DNA from: Rhodococcus rhodochrous
GTDB lineage: Bacteria; Actinomycetota; Actinomycetes; Mycobacteriales; Mycobacteriaceae
Assembly: GCF_014854695.1 (NCBI RefSeq)
Contig: NZ_CP027557.1
Coordinates: 5,000,891-5,064,890, forward strand
Length of the DNA stretch: 64,000 bases
Direction: 5' to 3'
Made by a program: the position numbers and the translations under genes. Below the pieces are notes generated by a model, which saw only the letters and a list, made by a program, of their open reading frames with translations, was not told the origin of the DNA and searched no databases. Of the stretch, positions 16,682-26,034 are shown piece by piece. How positions within the stretch are numbered: position 1 is the first letter of the stretch; each line of letters begins with the position of its first letter.

Positions 16682-18130
16682 TCACGCGAACTCCTTCACC
16701 CTTCCCGCGCCGCTCTCGCCGTCGGGATCGGGCTCCGTCCGGACCGGTTCTCCCTGTTCGGATGGGGTATCGGGGTCTTCGGGTGCGATGTCCTCGGGAG
16801 CGATGACCCGGCAGAGGTGATAGAGACCGATCACGACGATGGTGCCCAGCGCGATACCGCTCAGCGAGAACGTATCGGTGAACTCGAGGCTGGTGTCGCC
16901 GATCGCGATGATCAGGCCGGCCGCGACGGGCATGAGGTTGCGCGGGTCGCCGAAGTCGACACCGTTCTCCTTCCAGATCTTGGCGCCGAGCAGGCCGATG
17001 ATGCCGTAGAGGACCACGGTGATACCGCCGAGGACGCCGCCCGGGGTCGCGGAGATGACCGCGCCGAACTTCGGGGAGAAGCCGAGGAGCATGGCGATGA
17101 CGCCGGCTGCCGCGTAGGCCGCCGTCGAGTACACGCGGGTCGCGGCCATGACGCCGATGTTCTCCGCGTAGGTCGTCGTCGGGGAACCGCCGACACCGGT
17201 GGCGAGGGCCGTGGCGAGACCGTCACCGGCCAGTGCGCGTCCCATCATGGGGTCGAGGTCGGTCTTGGTGATCTCGGCGACCGCCTTGACGTGTCCGGCG
17301 TTCTCGGCGATCAGGGCGATGACGCCGGGCAGGACGAGCACGATGAAGGTGAGGCTGAACGACGGGGCGTGGATGCCGACGACACCGGCGGCTTCGTCCG
17401 TGAACGGCGGCAGACCGAACCACGGAGCGGACGCAACGCCTTCCCAGTTCACGCGGAAGTGTTCGGTGACGGCGTCGGCGCCGGCGTCGTAGGAGGTGAT
17501 CGGTCCGCTGATGCGGTCGAGAACCCAGGACAGTGCGTAGCCGAACAGCAGTGCCAGGAAGATGGCGACGCGACCGAGGAATCCGCGCAGCACGACGCTA
17601 CCCACGATCAGCGCGATCATCACCGTCAGTGCGACCCATTGGTCCTGTGGCCAGTAGGTGCCGGCCACGACCGGCGCCAGGTTGAAGCCGATGAGCATGA
17701 CCACCGCGCCGGTGACGACCGGCGGCAGGATCTTGAAGACCAGCGAGCCGCCGAGGAAGTGGATCACCACACCGATCGCGGCGAGCACGAGCCCGGAGAC
17801 CATGATCGCGCCGGTGACCTCCGACGGCGAGCCGCCCTGGGCGTAGATCGCGGCGATGCCGCCGACGAAGGCCGCGGAGGTTCCCAGATAGCTGGGGATC
17901 CGGCCCTTCACGACGGCGAGGAAGAAGAGGGTGCAGAAGCCCGAGAGCATCACTGCGAGTTGCGGGTTGAGACCCATGATGATCGGGAAGACGAACGTGG
18001 CGCCGAACATCGACACCACGTGCTGGCCGCCCAGACCGATCGTGCGGCCCCAACTCAGGCGCTCCATCGGCGCCACGACCTGACCCGGTTCTATGTTCTT
18101 GCCGTCTCCGTGCACTGTCCAGATGGGCAT
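16682..18130 (-). CDS. NCS2-family nucleobase permease (uracil/xanthine type)
   Basis: 482 residues, about fourteen hydrophobic helices. NCS2 signatures are visible: VFPIIMGLNPQLAVMLSGF, GFNLAPVV, the key acidic helix LIAENAGHVKAVAEI, and GGSPTTTYAENIGVMAATRV. The tail is acidic and proline-rich. These are proton symporters for uracil, xanthine, urate or related rings. Start chosen at ATG 18130 with GAAAGG upstream. Its place between PucR/XdhC and the hydroxylase operon suggests it imports the pathway substrate (inference). A CRP-like site lies 57 bases before the start codon. Confidence 0.92.
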   Translation of the reverse strand: MPIWTVHGDGKNIEPGQVVAPMERLSWGRTIGLGGQHVVSMFGATFVFPIIMGLNPQLAVMLSGFCTLFFLAVVKGRIPSYLGTSAAFVGGIAAIYAQGGSPSEVTGAIMVSGLVLAAIGVVIHFLGGSLVFKILPPVVTGAVVMLIGFNLAPVVAGTYWPQDQWVALTVMIALIVGSVVLRGFLGRVAIFLALLFGYALSWVLDRISGPITSYDAGADAVTEHFRVNWEGVASAPWFGLPPFTDEAAGVVGIHAPSFSLTFIVLVLPGVIALIAENAGHVKAVAEITKTDLDPMMGRALAGDGLATALATGVGGSPTTTYAENIGVMAATRVYSTAAYAAAGVIAMLLGFSPKFGAVISATPGGVLGGITVVLYGIIGLLGAKIWKENGVDFGDPRNLMPVAAGLIIAIGDTSLEFTDTFSLSGIALGTIVVIGLYHLCRVIAPEDIAPEDPDTPSEQGEPVRTEPDPDGESGAGRVKEFA

Positions 18131-18186
18131 ATCGGACCTTTCAGCAGAGTGTGGGTGCCGATAGAGTTCACGTGGATTGTTACGCC

Positions 18187-18202
18187 TGTGTTGCCGATCA
18201 CA
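18187..18202. promoter_or_regulatory. CRP/GlxR-like site upstream of the NCS2 permease
   Basis: TGTGT-TGCCGA-TCACA is one mismatch from TGTGA-N6-TCACA, the consensus of actinobacterial CRP/GlxR regulators. It is 57 bases upstream of the permease ATG, consistent with carbon-source control. No transcription start is known here. Confidence 0.45.
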
Positions 18203-18307
18203 CGTGTACTTCGGTAGCCGCAAACGCTAACGGAGCAGCTCCGGCCCGGCGTGGGAGGAATCTGCCATGAGCGACCCTCCGAAATTGGCAAGATCGGTGG
18301 TTGATCG

Positions 18308-20011
18308 TCAGGAATCGATTCCGCGCATCGCGATGATCTTGAGCGCGAGCGAAAGGTCCAACCGCAGTTCGGGCTGTTCAGTGAAGGGACCGAGGATCTT
18401 TTCCAGTTTCGCCACACGATAGCGCAGAGTGTTGTAATGAAAATGTAACTGGCGCGCGGCTTCTGCGATGTTGATGTTGGTGGCGAGGAGCACCTCGAGG
18501 GTACGGCACATGTCCTGCGCCTCGGCCGTGCCGTCGGTCAGTTCCTTGAGCGTCTCGCGCGCGAACGACTCGAGTTCCTCGGTGTCCTCGACGAGGCTCA
18601 GCAACCGGTACACACCCAGATCGTCGAAATGGGTCACCGCCCACGGACCGGAGATCTTGCGTCCCACTTCGAGTGCCGTGCGCGCCTGCGCGTAGAGCGC
18701 CGGCAGGTCGTCGGTGGACGACGACGCACGCGAAACCCCCACACCGAACGGCCGACGCCCTCCCCCGCCGGCTCCGCGCACCAGGGCGACGAGTTCGTGC
18801 ACGAGGGTCATCGTGTCGCTGCCCTCACCCATGAGTACGACGGTCTCGGTCGCCAGAGCTGTGACGGACGCTCCGGAATCGCGCCCGGCCAGCGCACCCG
18901 CGAACGCGCGGGCCTGCCGTTCCACGACGGGCAGTCGCGCCGGTGCCGCCGAGGAATCGTCGTCCACGCGATCGGGTTCGACGGCGACCACCACCACCGG
19001 GCGGTCGAGATTCCAGCCGAACATCTGCGCGTGCACGATCACCTGTTCGGGTTCACCGGCGCGGCCGCGCAACAGGTCCCGGACGAAGTTGGCCCGGTGC
19101 TTCTCCTCGACCGCGGACACCGCGAGCTCACGACTGACGACGAGCGCACACACCGTCGCCGCCTGCTCCACGAGATACAGATCCGGGGCGGAGAGATCAC
19201 GTGCAGGACAGAAGAATACGAGCCGACCGTGGTCGATGCCGTTGGCGGAGATCGCGGCGATCGCCACGTACTCGTCGCCGAAGCGGTGCAGACCGAGACC
19301 GCCCTCGATCGAATCGGTGCGCACCCGGCCAGTCGGGTCGACGGCCGCCGTCGAGGACAGCCACGCGAAGTCGGATTCCCTCCCGGCCCGGTAGGTCTGG
19401 CGTCCGTCCGGGGTGGTGATGAGGACCGCCCCGCCGAGCCGGCGCGAGATGCCTTCGGCGAGCGCCCTGTGCCCACCGCCCGCCATGACGATCTCGAGGA
19501 GGCCGCGACGGAGGTGATCCGCCTCGAAGACCGCTTCCACCTGAGCGACGGCCATGTCGCGGAGACCCCGCGCGAGCCGATGATCCGCGACGACCTCCTC
19601 CGGCGTCGTCAGCACCGGGAGGGGAACGTCGTCCGTGAGGCCCTGTGGCAGGGGATGTCCGGTGTCGAGCCGGACCACGAGTGCCGAGACCTCGCTCCGG
19701 TCCAGCCGCGCCAGGAAGTCGGTGATCGGCACGGCGAGTCGCGCGAGCACGGTGGTGGAGGTGACGAGCAGCAGCCCCGGACGCAGCCAGGGACCGATCT
19801 CGGGGAGCATCATCACCGCGACCCCGGTGACAGGTCGCGCCGTGGAGACGTCACCGGCAAGCACCGTCGGTGCGACGAGGAGACCCGAGGAGACGACGTC
19901 TGCGAGCGGGCACGGTTCGAATACGACCGCTGCGCTGTCCTCCGGATCGGCTGCGCTGCGTCCCGGTTCGGATGCGCTGGGCCCCGGTTTCTCAGCCTTG
20001 CGCACCGTCAC
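18308..20011 (-). CDS. PucR-family transcriptional regulator
   Basis: 567 residues. The N-terminal part has the PucR sensor-like fold (PLADVVSSGLLVAPTVLAGDVS, EIGPWLRPGLLLVTS), the centre a GAF/GGDEF-like region, and the C-terminus the PucR HTH_30 domain with LLATNINIAEAARQLHFHYNTLRYRVAKLEKI (quoted in part: AEAARQLHFHYNTLRYR). Relatives activate purine, hydantoin or other N-compound catabolic genes when the ligand is bound. The assigned GTG at 20011 is plausible; a start farther in is possible. It lies inside the cluster it probably controls, 54 bases after xdhC and 177 before the permease start. Confidence 0.9.
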   Translation of the reverse strand: MTVRKAEKPGPSASEPGRSAADPEDSAAVVFEPCPLADVVSSGLLVAPTVLAGDVSTARPVTGVAVMMLPEIGPWLRPGLLLVTSTTVLARLAVPITDFLARLDRSEVSALVVRLDTGHPLPQGLTDDVPLPVLTTPEEVVADHRLARGLRDMAVAQVEAVFEADHLRRGLLEIVMAGGGHRALAEGISRRLGGAVLITTPDGRQTYRAGRESDFAWLSSTAAVDPTGRVRTDSIEGGLGLHRFGDEYVAIAAISANGIDHGRLVFFCPARDLSAPDLYLVEQAATVCALVVSRELAVSAVEEKHRANFVRDLLRGRAGEPEQVIVHAQMFGWNLDRPVVVVAVEPDRVDDDSSAAPARLPVVERQARAFAGALAGRDSGASVTALATETVVLMGEGSDTMTLVHELVALVRGAGGGGRRPFGVGVSRASSSTDDLPALYAQARTALEVGRKISGPWAVTHFDDLGVYRLLSLVEDTEELESFARETLKELTDGTAEAQDMCRTLEVLLATNINIAEAARQLHFHYNTLRYRVAKLEKILGPFTEQPELRLDLSLALKIIAMRGIDS

Positions 20012-20065
20012 AGCACTACCCGTCCACCTGCCAGTCGTTCACCCCCGCATGGGAGACACGTGACA

Positions 20066-21169
20066 TTAGAGGGCTGCCGCAACACCGTCAATCGCAGGCG
20101 GACAATCCGCAGGTCGGGCAGCGCGTCCCGCCGGCACCCGGTGGATGGGTCCGCGCAGTGTCGCAAGGCTGCGCCCGGTGGCACCGCGCGTGCTCACGAG
20201 GATCTCGGCAAGGATCGACACGGCCGTCTCCTCCGGGGTACGCGCCCCGAGGTCGAGTCCGATCGGCGAGTGCAGTCGTCCCAGTTCGTCGGCCGACAGA
20301 CCGGCCTCGCGCAACAGGGCGACGCGGCGCTCGTGCGTGGAGCGACTGCCCATCGCCCCGATGTATCCGGCCTCGCAGCGGAGGGCGCGTTCGAGCAGCG
20401 GGATGTCGAACTTCTCGTCGTGGGTGAGGACCGCGACGACCGTGGTGGGGTCGATCGGCGCCGACTCGAGGAAGATGTGCGGCCACGCCACCACGATCTC
20501 GTCGGCGTCGGGGAACCGGGCGGGCGTCGCGAAGACGGGCCGGGCGTCGATCACCGTCACGCGATAACCGGCGAACTTCCCCAGCGTGCACAGGGCGGAC
20601 GCGAAGTCGATGGCGCCGAAGACGTACATCCGCGGTCGCGGCGCGAAGATCTCCACGATCTGCCCGCACACCTCGTCGACGTAGACCTCCGAATCGCCGT
20701 AGGACAGGCGCAGGCGCACCTCGGCTTCGGGATCGGTGCCGTCGTCCCCGTCGAGGGTGACCACACGATGGCCGGCGGACTCGCGGTCGGTGACGACGGC
20801 GACCGGCTCTCCCGCCCCGATCCGCCGTGCCACCTCGGTGAACTCGGGATAGGTTGCGGCATCCACCCGCTGCACGAACACCTCGATGGTGCCGCCGCAG
20901 GTGAGGCCCACGCCGAAGGCGTCGTCGTCGGTGACGCGGAAGACCTCGGTCCGTGCGCGCCCGTCGGCGAGCACGTCACCCGCGATGTCGTACAGGGCGC
21001 CTTCGATGCACCCTCCCGAGACACTGCCCACCACTTCACCCGACTGCGAGACGGCCATCGCGGCGCCGGGTTCGCGCGGCGACGACTTCCACGTGCGAAC
21101 GACGGTCGCGAGCGCGAAGGTCTCACCGTCGTCGAACCATCGCGACAGCTCGTCGAGAATGTCCCGCAC
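20066..21169 (-). CDS. XdhC/CoxI-family molybdenum cofactor maturation factor
   Basis: 367 residues. The N-terminal XdhC_CoxI domain has WKSSPREPGAAMAVS, VSGGCIEGALYDIA and LTCGGTIEVFV with conserved cysteines; the C-terminal Rossmann part has MYVFGAIDFASALCTLG and GYIGAMGSRSTHERR. XdhC binds the molybdenum cofactor, assists its sulphuration and loads it into xanthine-dehydrogenase-type enzymes. Its presence supports the CoxL-like enzyme being an active sulphurated Mo hydroxylase. It starts 21 bases after the amidase stop. Confidence 0.92.
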   Translation of the reverse strand: MRDILDELSRWFDDGETFALATVVRTWKSSPREPGAAMAVSQSGEVVGSVSGGCIEGALYDIAGDVLADGRARTEVFRVTDDDAFGVGLTCGGTIEVFVQRVDAATYPEFTEVARRIGAGEPVAVVTDRESAGHRVVTLDGDDGTDPEAEVRLRLSYGDSEVYVDEVCGQIVEIFAPRPRMYVFGAIDFASALCTLGKFAGYRVTVIDARPVFATPARFPDADEIVVAWPHIFLESAPIDPTTVVAVLTHDEKFDIPLLERALRCEAGYIGAMGSRSTHERRVALLREAGLSADELGRLHSPIGLDLGARTPEETAVSILAEILVSTRGATGRSLATLRGPIHRVPAGRAARPADCPPAIDGVAAAL

Positions 21170-21190
21170 AGCGGCCTCCTTACCGGTGTG

Positions 21191-22588
21191 TCACAGACGC
21201 GCGGCGACGGCCAGCGCGACGTGGTCGTGGAAGGGGCGCGCGACGATCTGCACGCCGATGGGCATGCCGTCGCTCGTCCGCCCGACAGGGACGACGACGG
21301 ACGGGAAGCCGGTGACGCTGATCGTGCGGCAGCTCGCCAGCGCCTCCTGCCAGGTGAGCAGCCGGTCGCCGACAGCGAAACGATCGTCGCCGAGCGGAGG
21401 CGCCCCGATGGACGCGACCGGCAGCACCAGCACGTCGCCCATCTCGGCGAGCAGACGATGGATCAGCGCGGTGCGCCACGCCCAGAGGCCTTCCACCTCC
21501 CGGTGCTCGGCGCGACCGACCGTGGACAGCAGGTCGCGGATGACGGCGCCGAACCGGTCGGGACTCGCCAGCGCGTCGATGTCGGTGTGGGTCTGGGTGG
21601 CCCGCAATCGCCCGAACAGCTCGTTCCCCTCGACCAGCGCCGACCCGCAGTACGGATGCGCACCGAGGCGCCGCGCGCTCTCCCGGACGACGTCCACGAT
21701 CTCGTCGACGACGGGGACGGTGCCGTCCCCGTCCGCCCAGGTGATCGTCAGAGCGTCGACGTCGACGGTCGCCGGATCGGTCCACGCGACGTGCGGTTCG
21801 GAGATCACGCGCAGGGCGAGGACGAGGTCGTCGAGGTTCCGCGCCATGGGTCCGACGGTCTGCAGCGCGCCGTGCACCGTCGTGGGATTGGCCCGCACGT
21901 GATCGCCGACGAGCACCCCCGGGTACTGACCGTCCGCGGACACCCGGCCGACGGTGGGGCGGATGGAGCACAGGCCGGTGCAGTGTGCGGGCCAGCGCAC
22001 GGACCCGCCGAAGTCGGTGCCCAGCCCGAGGACGCTCATGCCCGACGCGATGGACGCGGCTTCGCCGCCGCTGGATCCGCCGGGTGAGCGCGGCGACTCG
22101 AGGCTGCCGAGTGGGTTCACGGCCGGTCCGAACATCTCGCTGTCGGTGAGCCCGGAGGTTCCGAATTCGGGTGTGTTGGTCTTGCCGACGAGGATCGCGC
22201 CGGCCGCCTTCATCGCGGCGACGGCCGGTGCGTCGACGACGGGGACGTTGTCGGCCAGCGCCCTCGAGGCGGCCGTCGTGCGCACGCCGGCGGTGGCGAT
22301 GAGGTCCTTGACGGTGAACGGCACCCCGGCGAGCGGTCCGGCCACCTCGCCGCGGTCGAGGCGCTGGTCGAGAGCGTCGGCCTCGGCGAGGGCACTCTCC
22401 GCCGCGACGGTGACGATCGCGTTGAGGCGCGTGTTCTGCTCGGCGATCAGTGCGAGGTGGTCCTCGACGACCCGGCGGGCGGTGACCTCGCGATTGCGGA
22501 CCACGGCGGCGATCGACCGCGCATCGGCGCCGGTCCACGTGCCGGTGCGCTCGGTGTCGAGCGTCGGGGATCGACCGTCTACCGCCAC
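21191..22588 (-). CDS. Amidase-signature family hydrolase
   Basis: 465 residues. The Ser-cisSer-Lys machinery is present: PFTVKDLIAT carries the Lys, SPGGSSGGEAA the cis-Ser, and GLGTDFGGSVRWPA the nucleophilic Ser. It hydrolyses an amide to acid and ammonia. Start is the GTG at 22588, with AGGAGGGCCA ahead of it. First gene of the long minus-strand run; a role in releasing ammonia from a linear amide formed by HyuAB is a reasonable inference, but members of this family are broad in substrate. Confidence 0.9.
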   Translation of the reverse strand: MAVDGRSPTLDTERTGTWTGADARSIAAVVRNREVTARRVVEDHLALIAEQNTRLNAIVTVAAESALAEADALDQRLDRGEVAGPLAGVPFTVKDLIATAGVRTTAASRALADNVPVVDAPAVAAMKAAGAILVGKTNTPEFGTSGLTDSEMFGPAVNPLGSLESPRSPGGSSGGEAASIASGMSVLGLGTDFGGSVRWPAHCTGLCSIRPTVGRVSADGQYPGVLVGDHVRANPTTVHGALQTVGPMARNLDDLVLALRVISEPHVAWTDPATVDVDALTITWADGDGTVPVVDEIVDVVRESARRLGAHPYCGSALVEGNELFGRLRATQTHTDIDALASPDRFGAVIRDLLSTVGRAEHREVEGLWAWRTALIHRLLAEMGDVLVLPVASIGAPPLGDDRFAVGDRLLTWQEALASCRTISVTGFPSVVVPVGRTSDGMPIGVQIVARPFHDHVALAVAARL

Positions 22589-22729
22589 TGGCCCTCCTTG
22601 GTCTGCGTTCGACGAGAACGCTATGGCCGGCTCCGGTCCCCTCCTACGTCCACACTCCACAGGAAGCCGGTCGCCGCGGTGTGAAGAGTTGATACTTTCC
22701 CGCCGGAACTGGCCTGAGAGGATCGGGGA

Positions 22730-23905
22730 ATGATTCCGTCCTGGGCTCGTCTCGCGTTCGCCGTGTTCGCGGTGAGCTGGGGCGCCAATCAGTTCGCCCC
22801 GATGCAGCTCGTCTACCGCGACCACCTGGGACTCGGCAGCGACTCGTTCACCGCCATGCTCGGCTCCTACATCCTCGGGTTGATTCCCGCCCTGCTCTAC
22901 TTCGGGCGCGTGGCCGACCGGATCGGGCGTCGTCCGGTGATCCGGGCGATGATCCCGGTGAGCATCGTGTCGTCGATCGTCCTGCTTCTCGGCGCCGACA
23001 TCCCCGCGCTGCTGTATCTCGGCCGGGTCCTCGCCGGATTGGCATCCGGGATGGCGTTCGGAGCCGGCACCGCGTGGATGAAGGAACTGAGTGAGGGTCC
23101 GGGTGTGGGAGCGCGCCGGGCCGCCGTCTCACTGTCGGCGGGATTCGGCAGCGGTGCCCTGTTCGCCGGTCTCATCGCGCAGTGGCTCCCCACTCCCGAC
23201 CGCCTGCCCTATCTCGTGCACATCGCTCTGATGGTGGTCGCGGTGGTGCTGGTGTGGGCCGTCCCCGACGCGCACCGGCCCCGCACCGTGCAGGGCTCGT
23301 GGCGCCTGTCCACCCTGTCGTCCCCGCGTTTCCGGTGGGGTGTCGTGCCGTGGGCTCCGTGGGTCTTCGGATGCGCGACCGTCTCGTTCGCGACGATGCC
23401 GCCGATCGTCTCGGATCGGGTGGACAGCGTGGCCGTCGCGTTCACCGGTGTGGTCGCCGCCCTGACCCTGCTCACCGGTGCGTTGATCCAGCCCGTGGCC
23501 CGACGCATCACCCGGCACGGTGAGGATCGCGGCGTGTGGACCGGGGTGGGCCTGGGGGTGCTCGGCTTCGTGACCGCCGGCGTCGCGGTGCTCGGCGACG
23601 GCCCGGTATCGGTGCTCGCCGTCCTCGTCACCGCCGTCCTCCTCGGCGGGGGGTACGGCATGCTGCTCGTCTCCGGTCTCGTCACCGTCGAGCACATCGC
23701 TCCGCCGGACGAGCTGGCACAGACCGTCGCCGTCTTCTACTGCCTGATCTATCTGGGCTTCGCGGTGCCCTTCGTCATCTCGCTCGCCGCACCTCACATC
23801 GGGTTCGTCGCATGCTTTGCGGTCGCCGTGGCGCTGCTCGTGCTCGCGCTCGTCCCCCGGAAACTGCTCGCCGATCAGGAAGCGACCCTCGTCGGCTCAC
23901 GCTGA
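22730..23905 (+). CDS. Major facilitator superfamily transporter
   Basis: 391 residues, about twelve membrane helices. The loop 2-3 motif GRVADRIGRRPVIR matches the MFS motif A. Similar proteins export drugs or metabolites, but the substrate cannot be inferred. Divergent from the amidase with 141 bases between starts. A purine-rich GAGAGGATCGGGGA precedes the ATG. Its 3' end overlaps the convergent hydrolase gene by 31 bases, so the two transcripts would be antisense there. Confidence 0.88.
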   Translation: MIPSWARLAFAVFAVSWGANQFAPMQLVYRDHLGLGSDSFTAMLGSYILGLIPALLYFGRVADRIGRRPVIRAMIPVSIVSSIVLLLGADIPALLYLGRVLAGLASGMAFGAGTAWMKELSEGPGVGARRAAVSLSAGFGSGALFAGLIAQWLPTPDRLPYLVHIALMVVAVVLVWAVPDAHRPRTVQGSWRLSTLSSPRFRWGVVPWAPWVFGCATVSFATMPPIVSDRVDSVAVAFTGVVAALTLLTGALIQPVARRITRHGEDRGVWTGVGLGVLGFVTAGVAVLGDGPVSVLAVLVTAVLLGGGYGMLLVSGLVTVEHIAPPDELAQTVAVFYCLIYLGFAVPFVISLAAPHIGFVACFAVAVALLVLALVPRKLLADQEATLVGSR

Positions 23906-24867
23906 GCGAGGCCGACGGGGTCCAGGCCGACGGGTTCCAGGCCGACAGGTTCCAGGCCGACAGGTTCCAGGGCGCGGACCTGCCCGAGCAGATCCGACAG
24001 CGCGCGAGCGACCTCCTCGGGACGGTCGGCGAGAACCCGGTGACCGGCACCGACGAACCGCACGAGGTTCGCGTGCGGCAGTCGCGCCGCCATCGCCTCC
24101 GACAACGACAAGGGCACGAAGACGTCCTCCGTGCCCGCCGCGACGACCACCGGCACTCTCGCGAGCACATCGAGGGCGGCGGACTCGTCGAGCACCGCGA
24201 AGTCGGCCAGCAGCCGCGACCAGGTGACGACCGACGTCTCGTTCGACAGCGCCGACCCGACCACCCGCAACCACGATTCCTCCGTGCGCCTGCGGGCGGC
24301 GACCGTGCACACGCGGCCTCCGGCGCGCTTCGACAGTTCCATCACGCGAGGTACGCGCGACACCGCCCGGTGCACGATGGAGGCGGCGGGATGGCGTAGA
24401 TAGCGTCCGATACCGCCGTCCGCGAGTCCCGATGCGGCGGTGGCGATCAGACCCGCACCCACGATGCGGCCGCCGACTGCATCGGGGTGACGGCGGGCGT
24501 AGGACAGCGCGACCATGCCGCCCATCGAATATCCCACCAGCACCACCGGTCCGTCCGGCGCGAGGGTCCGGAGCACCGCATCGAGATCGTCCGACATCCC
24601 GGAGACCGTGCACGCGGTGGCGTCGCCGGTCCCGGAACGACCGTGTCCTCGCTGGTCGTAGCGGACGATGCGCAGACCCGGCATGTCCACCGATTCGCAG
24701 ACGGCATCCCAGCTCGCGGCGTCCTGGCAGTGCCCGTGCAGGCACACGAGGGTCAGATCCGCATCCCGTGGTCCGGTCATCGTGGCGGCCAACGGCACTC
24801 CGTCGTCGGCGACGACGGTCACACGAGTGATCGTGTTCGGGTCCGGACTCGATGTCGGCTCGGCCAT
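23875..24867 (-). CDS. Alpha/beta hydrolase with a repetitive C-terminal tail
   Basis: 330 residues. Oxyanion/His motif LVCLHGHCQDAASW, nucleophile elbow VGYSMGGMVAL, catalytic His in GAGHRVLADRP: a complete alpha/beta-hydrolase triad. The C-terminus carries four copies of a five-residue repeat (EPVGL, EPVGL, EPVGL, DPVGL) encoded by a 15-bp tandem repeat, outside the fold. Start ATG 24867 has GGAGGCGAG upstream. Overlaps the convergent MFS gene at the 3' end. Could be an esterase, lactonase or epoxide-type hydrolase; substrate unknown. Confidence 0.87.
   Translation of the reverse strand: MAEPTSSPDPNTITRVTVVADDGVPLAATMTGPRDADLTLVCLHGHCQDAASWDAVCESVDMPGLRIVRYDQRGHGRSGTGDATACTVSGMSDDLDAVLRTLAPDGPVVLVGYSMGGMVALSYARRHPDAVGGRIVGAGLIATAASGLADGGIGRYLRHPAASIVHRAVSRVPRVMELSKRAGGRVCTVAARRRTEESWLRVVGSALSNETSVVTWSRLLADFAVLDESAALDVLARVPVVVAAGTEDVFVPLSLSEAMAARLPHANLVRFVGAGHRVLADRPEEVARALSDLLGQVRALEPVGLEPVGLEPVGLDPVGLAQREPTRVAS
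23910..23969. repeat. Four tandem 15-bp repeats in the hydrolase tail
   Basis: Units at 23910, 23925, 23940 and 23955, consensus GGCCGACRGGTTCCA with one or two differences. In frame they code (minus strand) the EPVGL/DPVGL repeats. Copy number may vary between strains. Confidence 0.9.
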
Positions 24868-24955
24868 CTCGCCTCCTGCACAGCGCATCTGCAGGAGTTG
24901 TCGCGTCACCCTCGGGTGCCGTTAACCGCCGACATCGAATCGTGACGTCCGGTCG

Positions 24956-25927
24956 TCAGCGCGGAGCGAGCGCCCGGATCATCGGCGCGGGATCGCCCGA
25001 GGGCACCAGGGCGATGGCCGGGGTGGTCACGCCCGCCTCGACGTAGCGCTCCACGTGCTCGCGGCATGCCTCGGGTTCGCCGTGGATCACGAGGGCGTCC
25101 ACCACGTGGTCCGGGATCGCTTCGAGGGCGGCCTTGCGGTCGCCTTCCGCCCATGCCTTCCACATGCCGGCGAAATCGTCCGAACGGCCGAGGAATTCGT
25201 GGAAGGCCCGGTAGACGGGGACGTTCATGTAGGCGGCGATCATGCGTCGGCCGATGGCGCGGGCGGTCTCGGTGTCGAAGCCGGGGAGCACGAAGATCCG
25301 CGCGACGATCTCCTTGTTCTCGCCGCCCTCGTGGACGTAGGGCGCCACGGTGCGGACGTCGTCGGCGGACAGCCAGTTGATGATGGCCCCGTCGGCCTCA
25401 CGTCCGGCCAGACGCAGCATGCCCGGCCGTAGCGCCGCCAGCAGCACCGGCGGCGTCGGGTCGGGTACGACGCCGGCCCGGAAGCCGTCGACCGCGAAGG
25501 TGTCGTACTTCTCGGAGACCTTCTCCCCCGACAGGGCCGCACGCAGGAACCGCAGGGTGTCGCGGGCGCGCTTGAACGGTTCTTCGAAGGGGATGCCGTT
25601 CCACTTCTCCACGATGACGTCGGAGGAGGTGCCCACCCCGAGCACGAAGCGGCCGGGTGCGGCCGCGGCGAGACTCGCGGCGGACATGGCCAGCGTCGCG
25701 GGACCGCGGGTGTAGACGGGGACGATCGCGGTACCCAGGCGCAGGCTGGGAGCCCACACGCTCGCCAGGGTGAGCGGGGTGAACGCATCGGCGGCGCCGG
25801 CCTCGGACGACCACACGTCCGTGTATCCGAGGTCTGGGAGCTCCTCGATGATGCGTCGCTGGTCGGGCAGGGGGATGCCGTCGAGCGGGACGGTCAGGCC
25901 CCATCGTCGTGTCGTGTTCTCCGTCAT
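24956..25927 (-). CDS. LLM-class F420-dependent oxidoreductase
   Basis: 323 residues of the luciferase-like TIM barrel. Typical pieces are DLGYTDVWSSEAGAADAFTP, LRLGTAIVPVYTRGPATLA and APGRFVLGVGTSSDVIVEKW, matching mycobacterial/rhodococcal F420-dependent members more than FMN monooxygenases. It moves hydride to or from an unknown substrate using deazaflavin F420. The ATG at 25927 (MTENTTRRW) is followed by a conserved core within ten residues. Monocistronic-looking: 88 bases before the hydrolase start and 107 after the divergent MOSC gene start. Confidence 0.88.
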   Translation of the reverse strand: MTENTTRRWGLTVPLDGIPLPDQRRIIEELPDLGYTDVWSSEAGAADAFTPLTLASVWAPSLRLGTAIVPVYTRGPATLAMSAASLAAAAPGRFVLGVGTSSDVIVEKWNGIPFEEPFKRARDTLRFLRAALSGEKVSEKYDTFAVDGFRAGVVPDPTPPVLLAALRPGMLRLAGREADGAIINWLSADDVRTVAPYVHEGGENKEIVARIFVLPGFDTETARAIGRRMIAAYMNVPVYRAFHEFLGRSDDFAGMWKAWAEGDRKAALEAIPDHVVDALVIHGEPEACREHVERYVEAGVTTPAIALVPSGDPAPMIRALAPR

Positions 25928-26034
25928 GACCGTCACCCTAGCCACACTGTGGTTCAGGTCATACCCGGGCGTGTTTCGGACCGACGGATCGGGCCCGCCC
26001 CGCGGCCGCTCCGGTCCCCGTATGCTCGCGAGTC

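Noticed and set aside
18629..22087. 1152-codon plus-strand frame
   Set aside because: Antisense to PucR, XdhC and amidase, all with clear motifs; long open frames opposite genes are common at this GC content and the product is Arg/Asp/His-rich without a fold.
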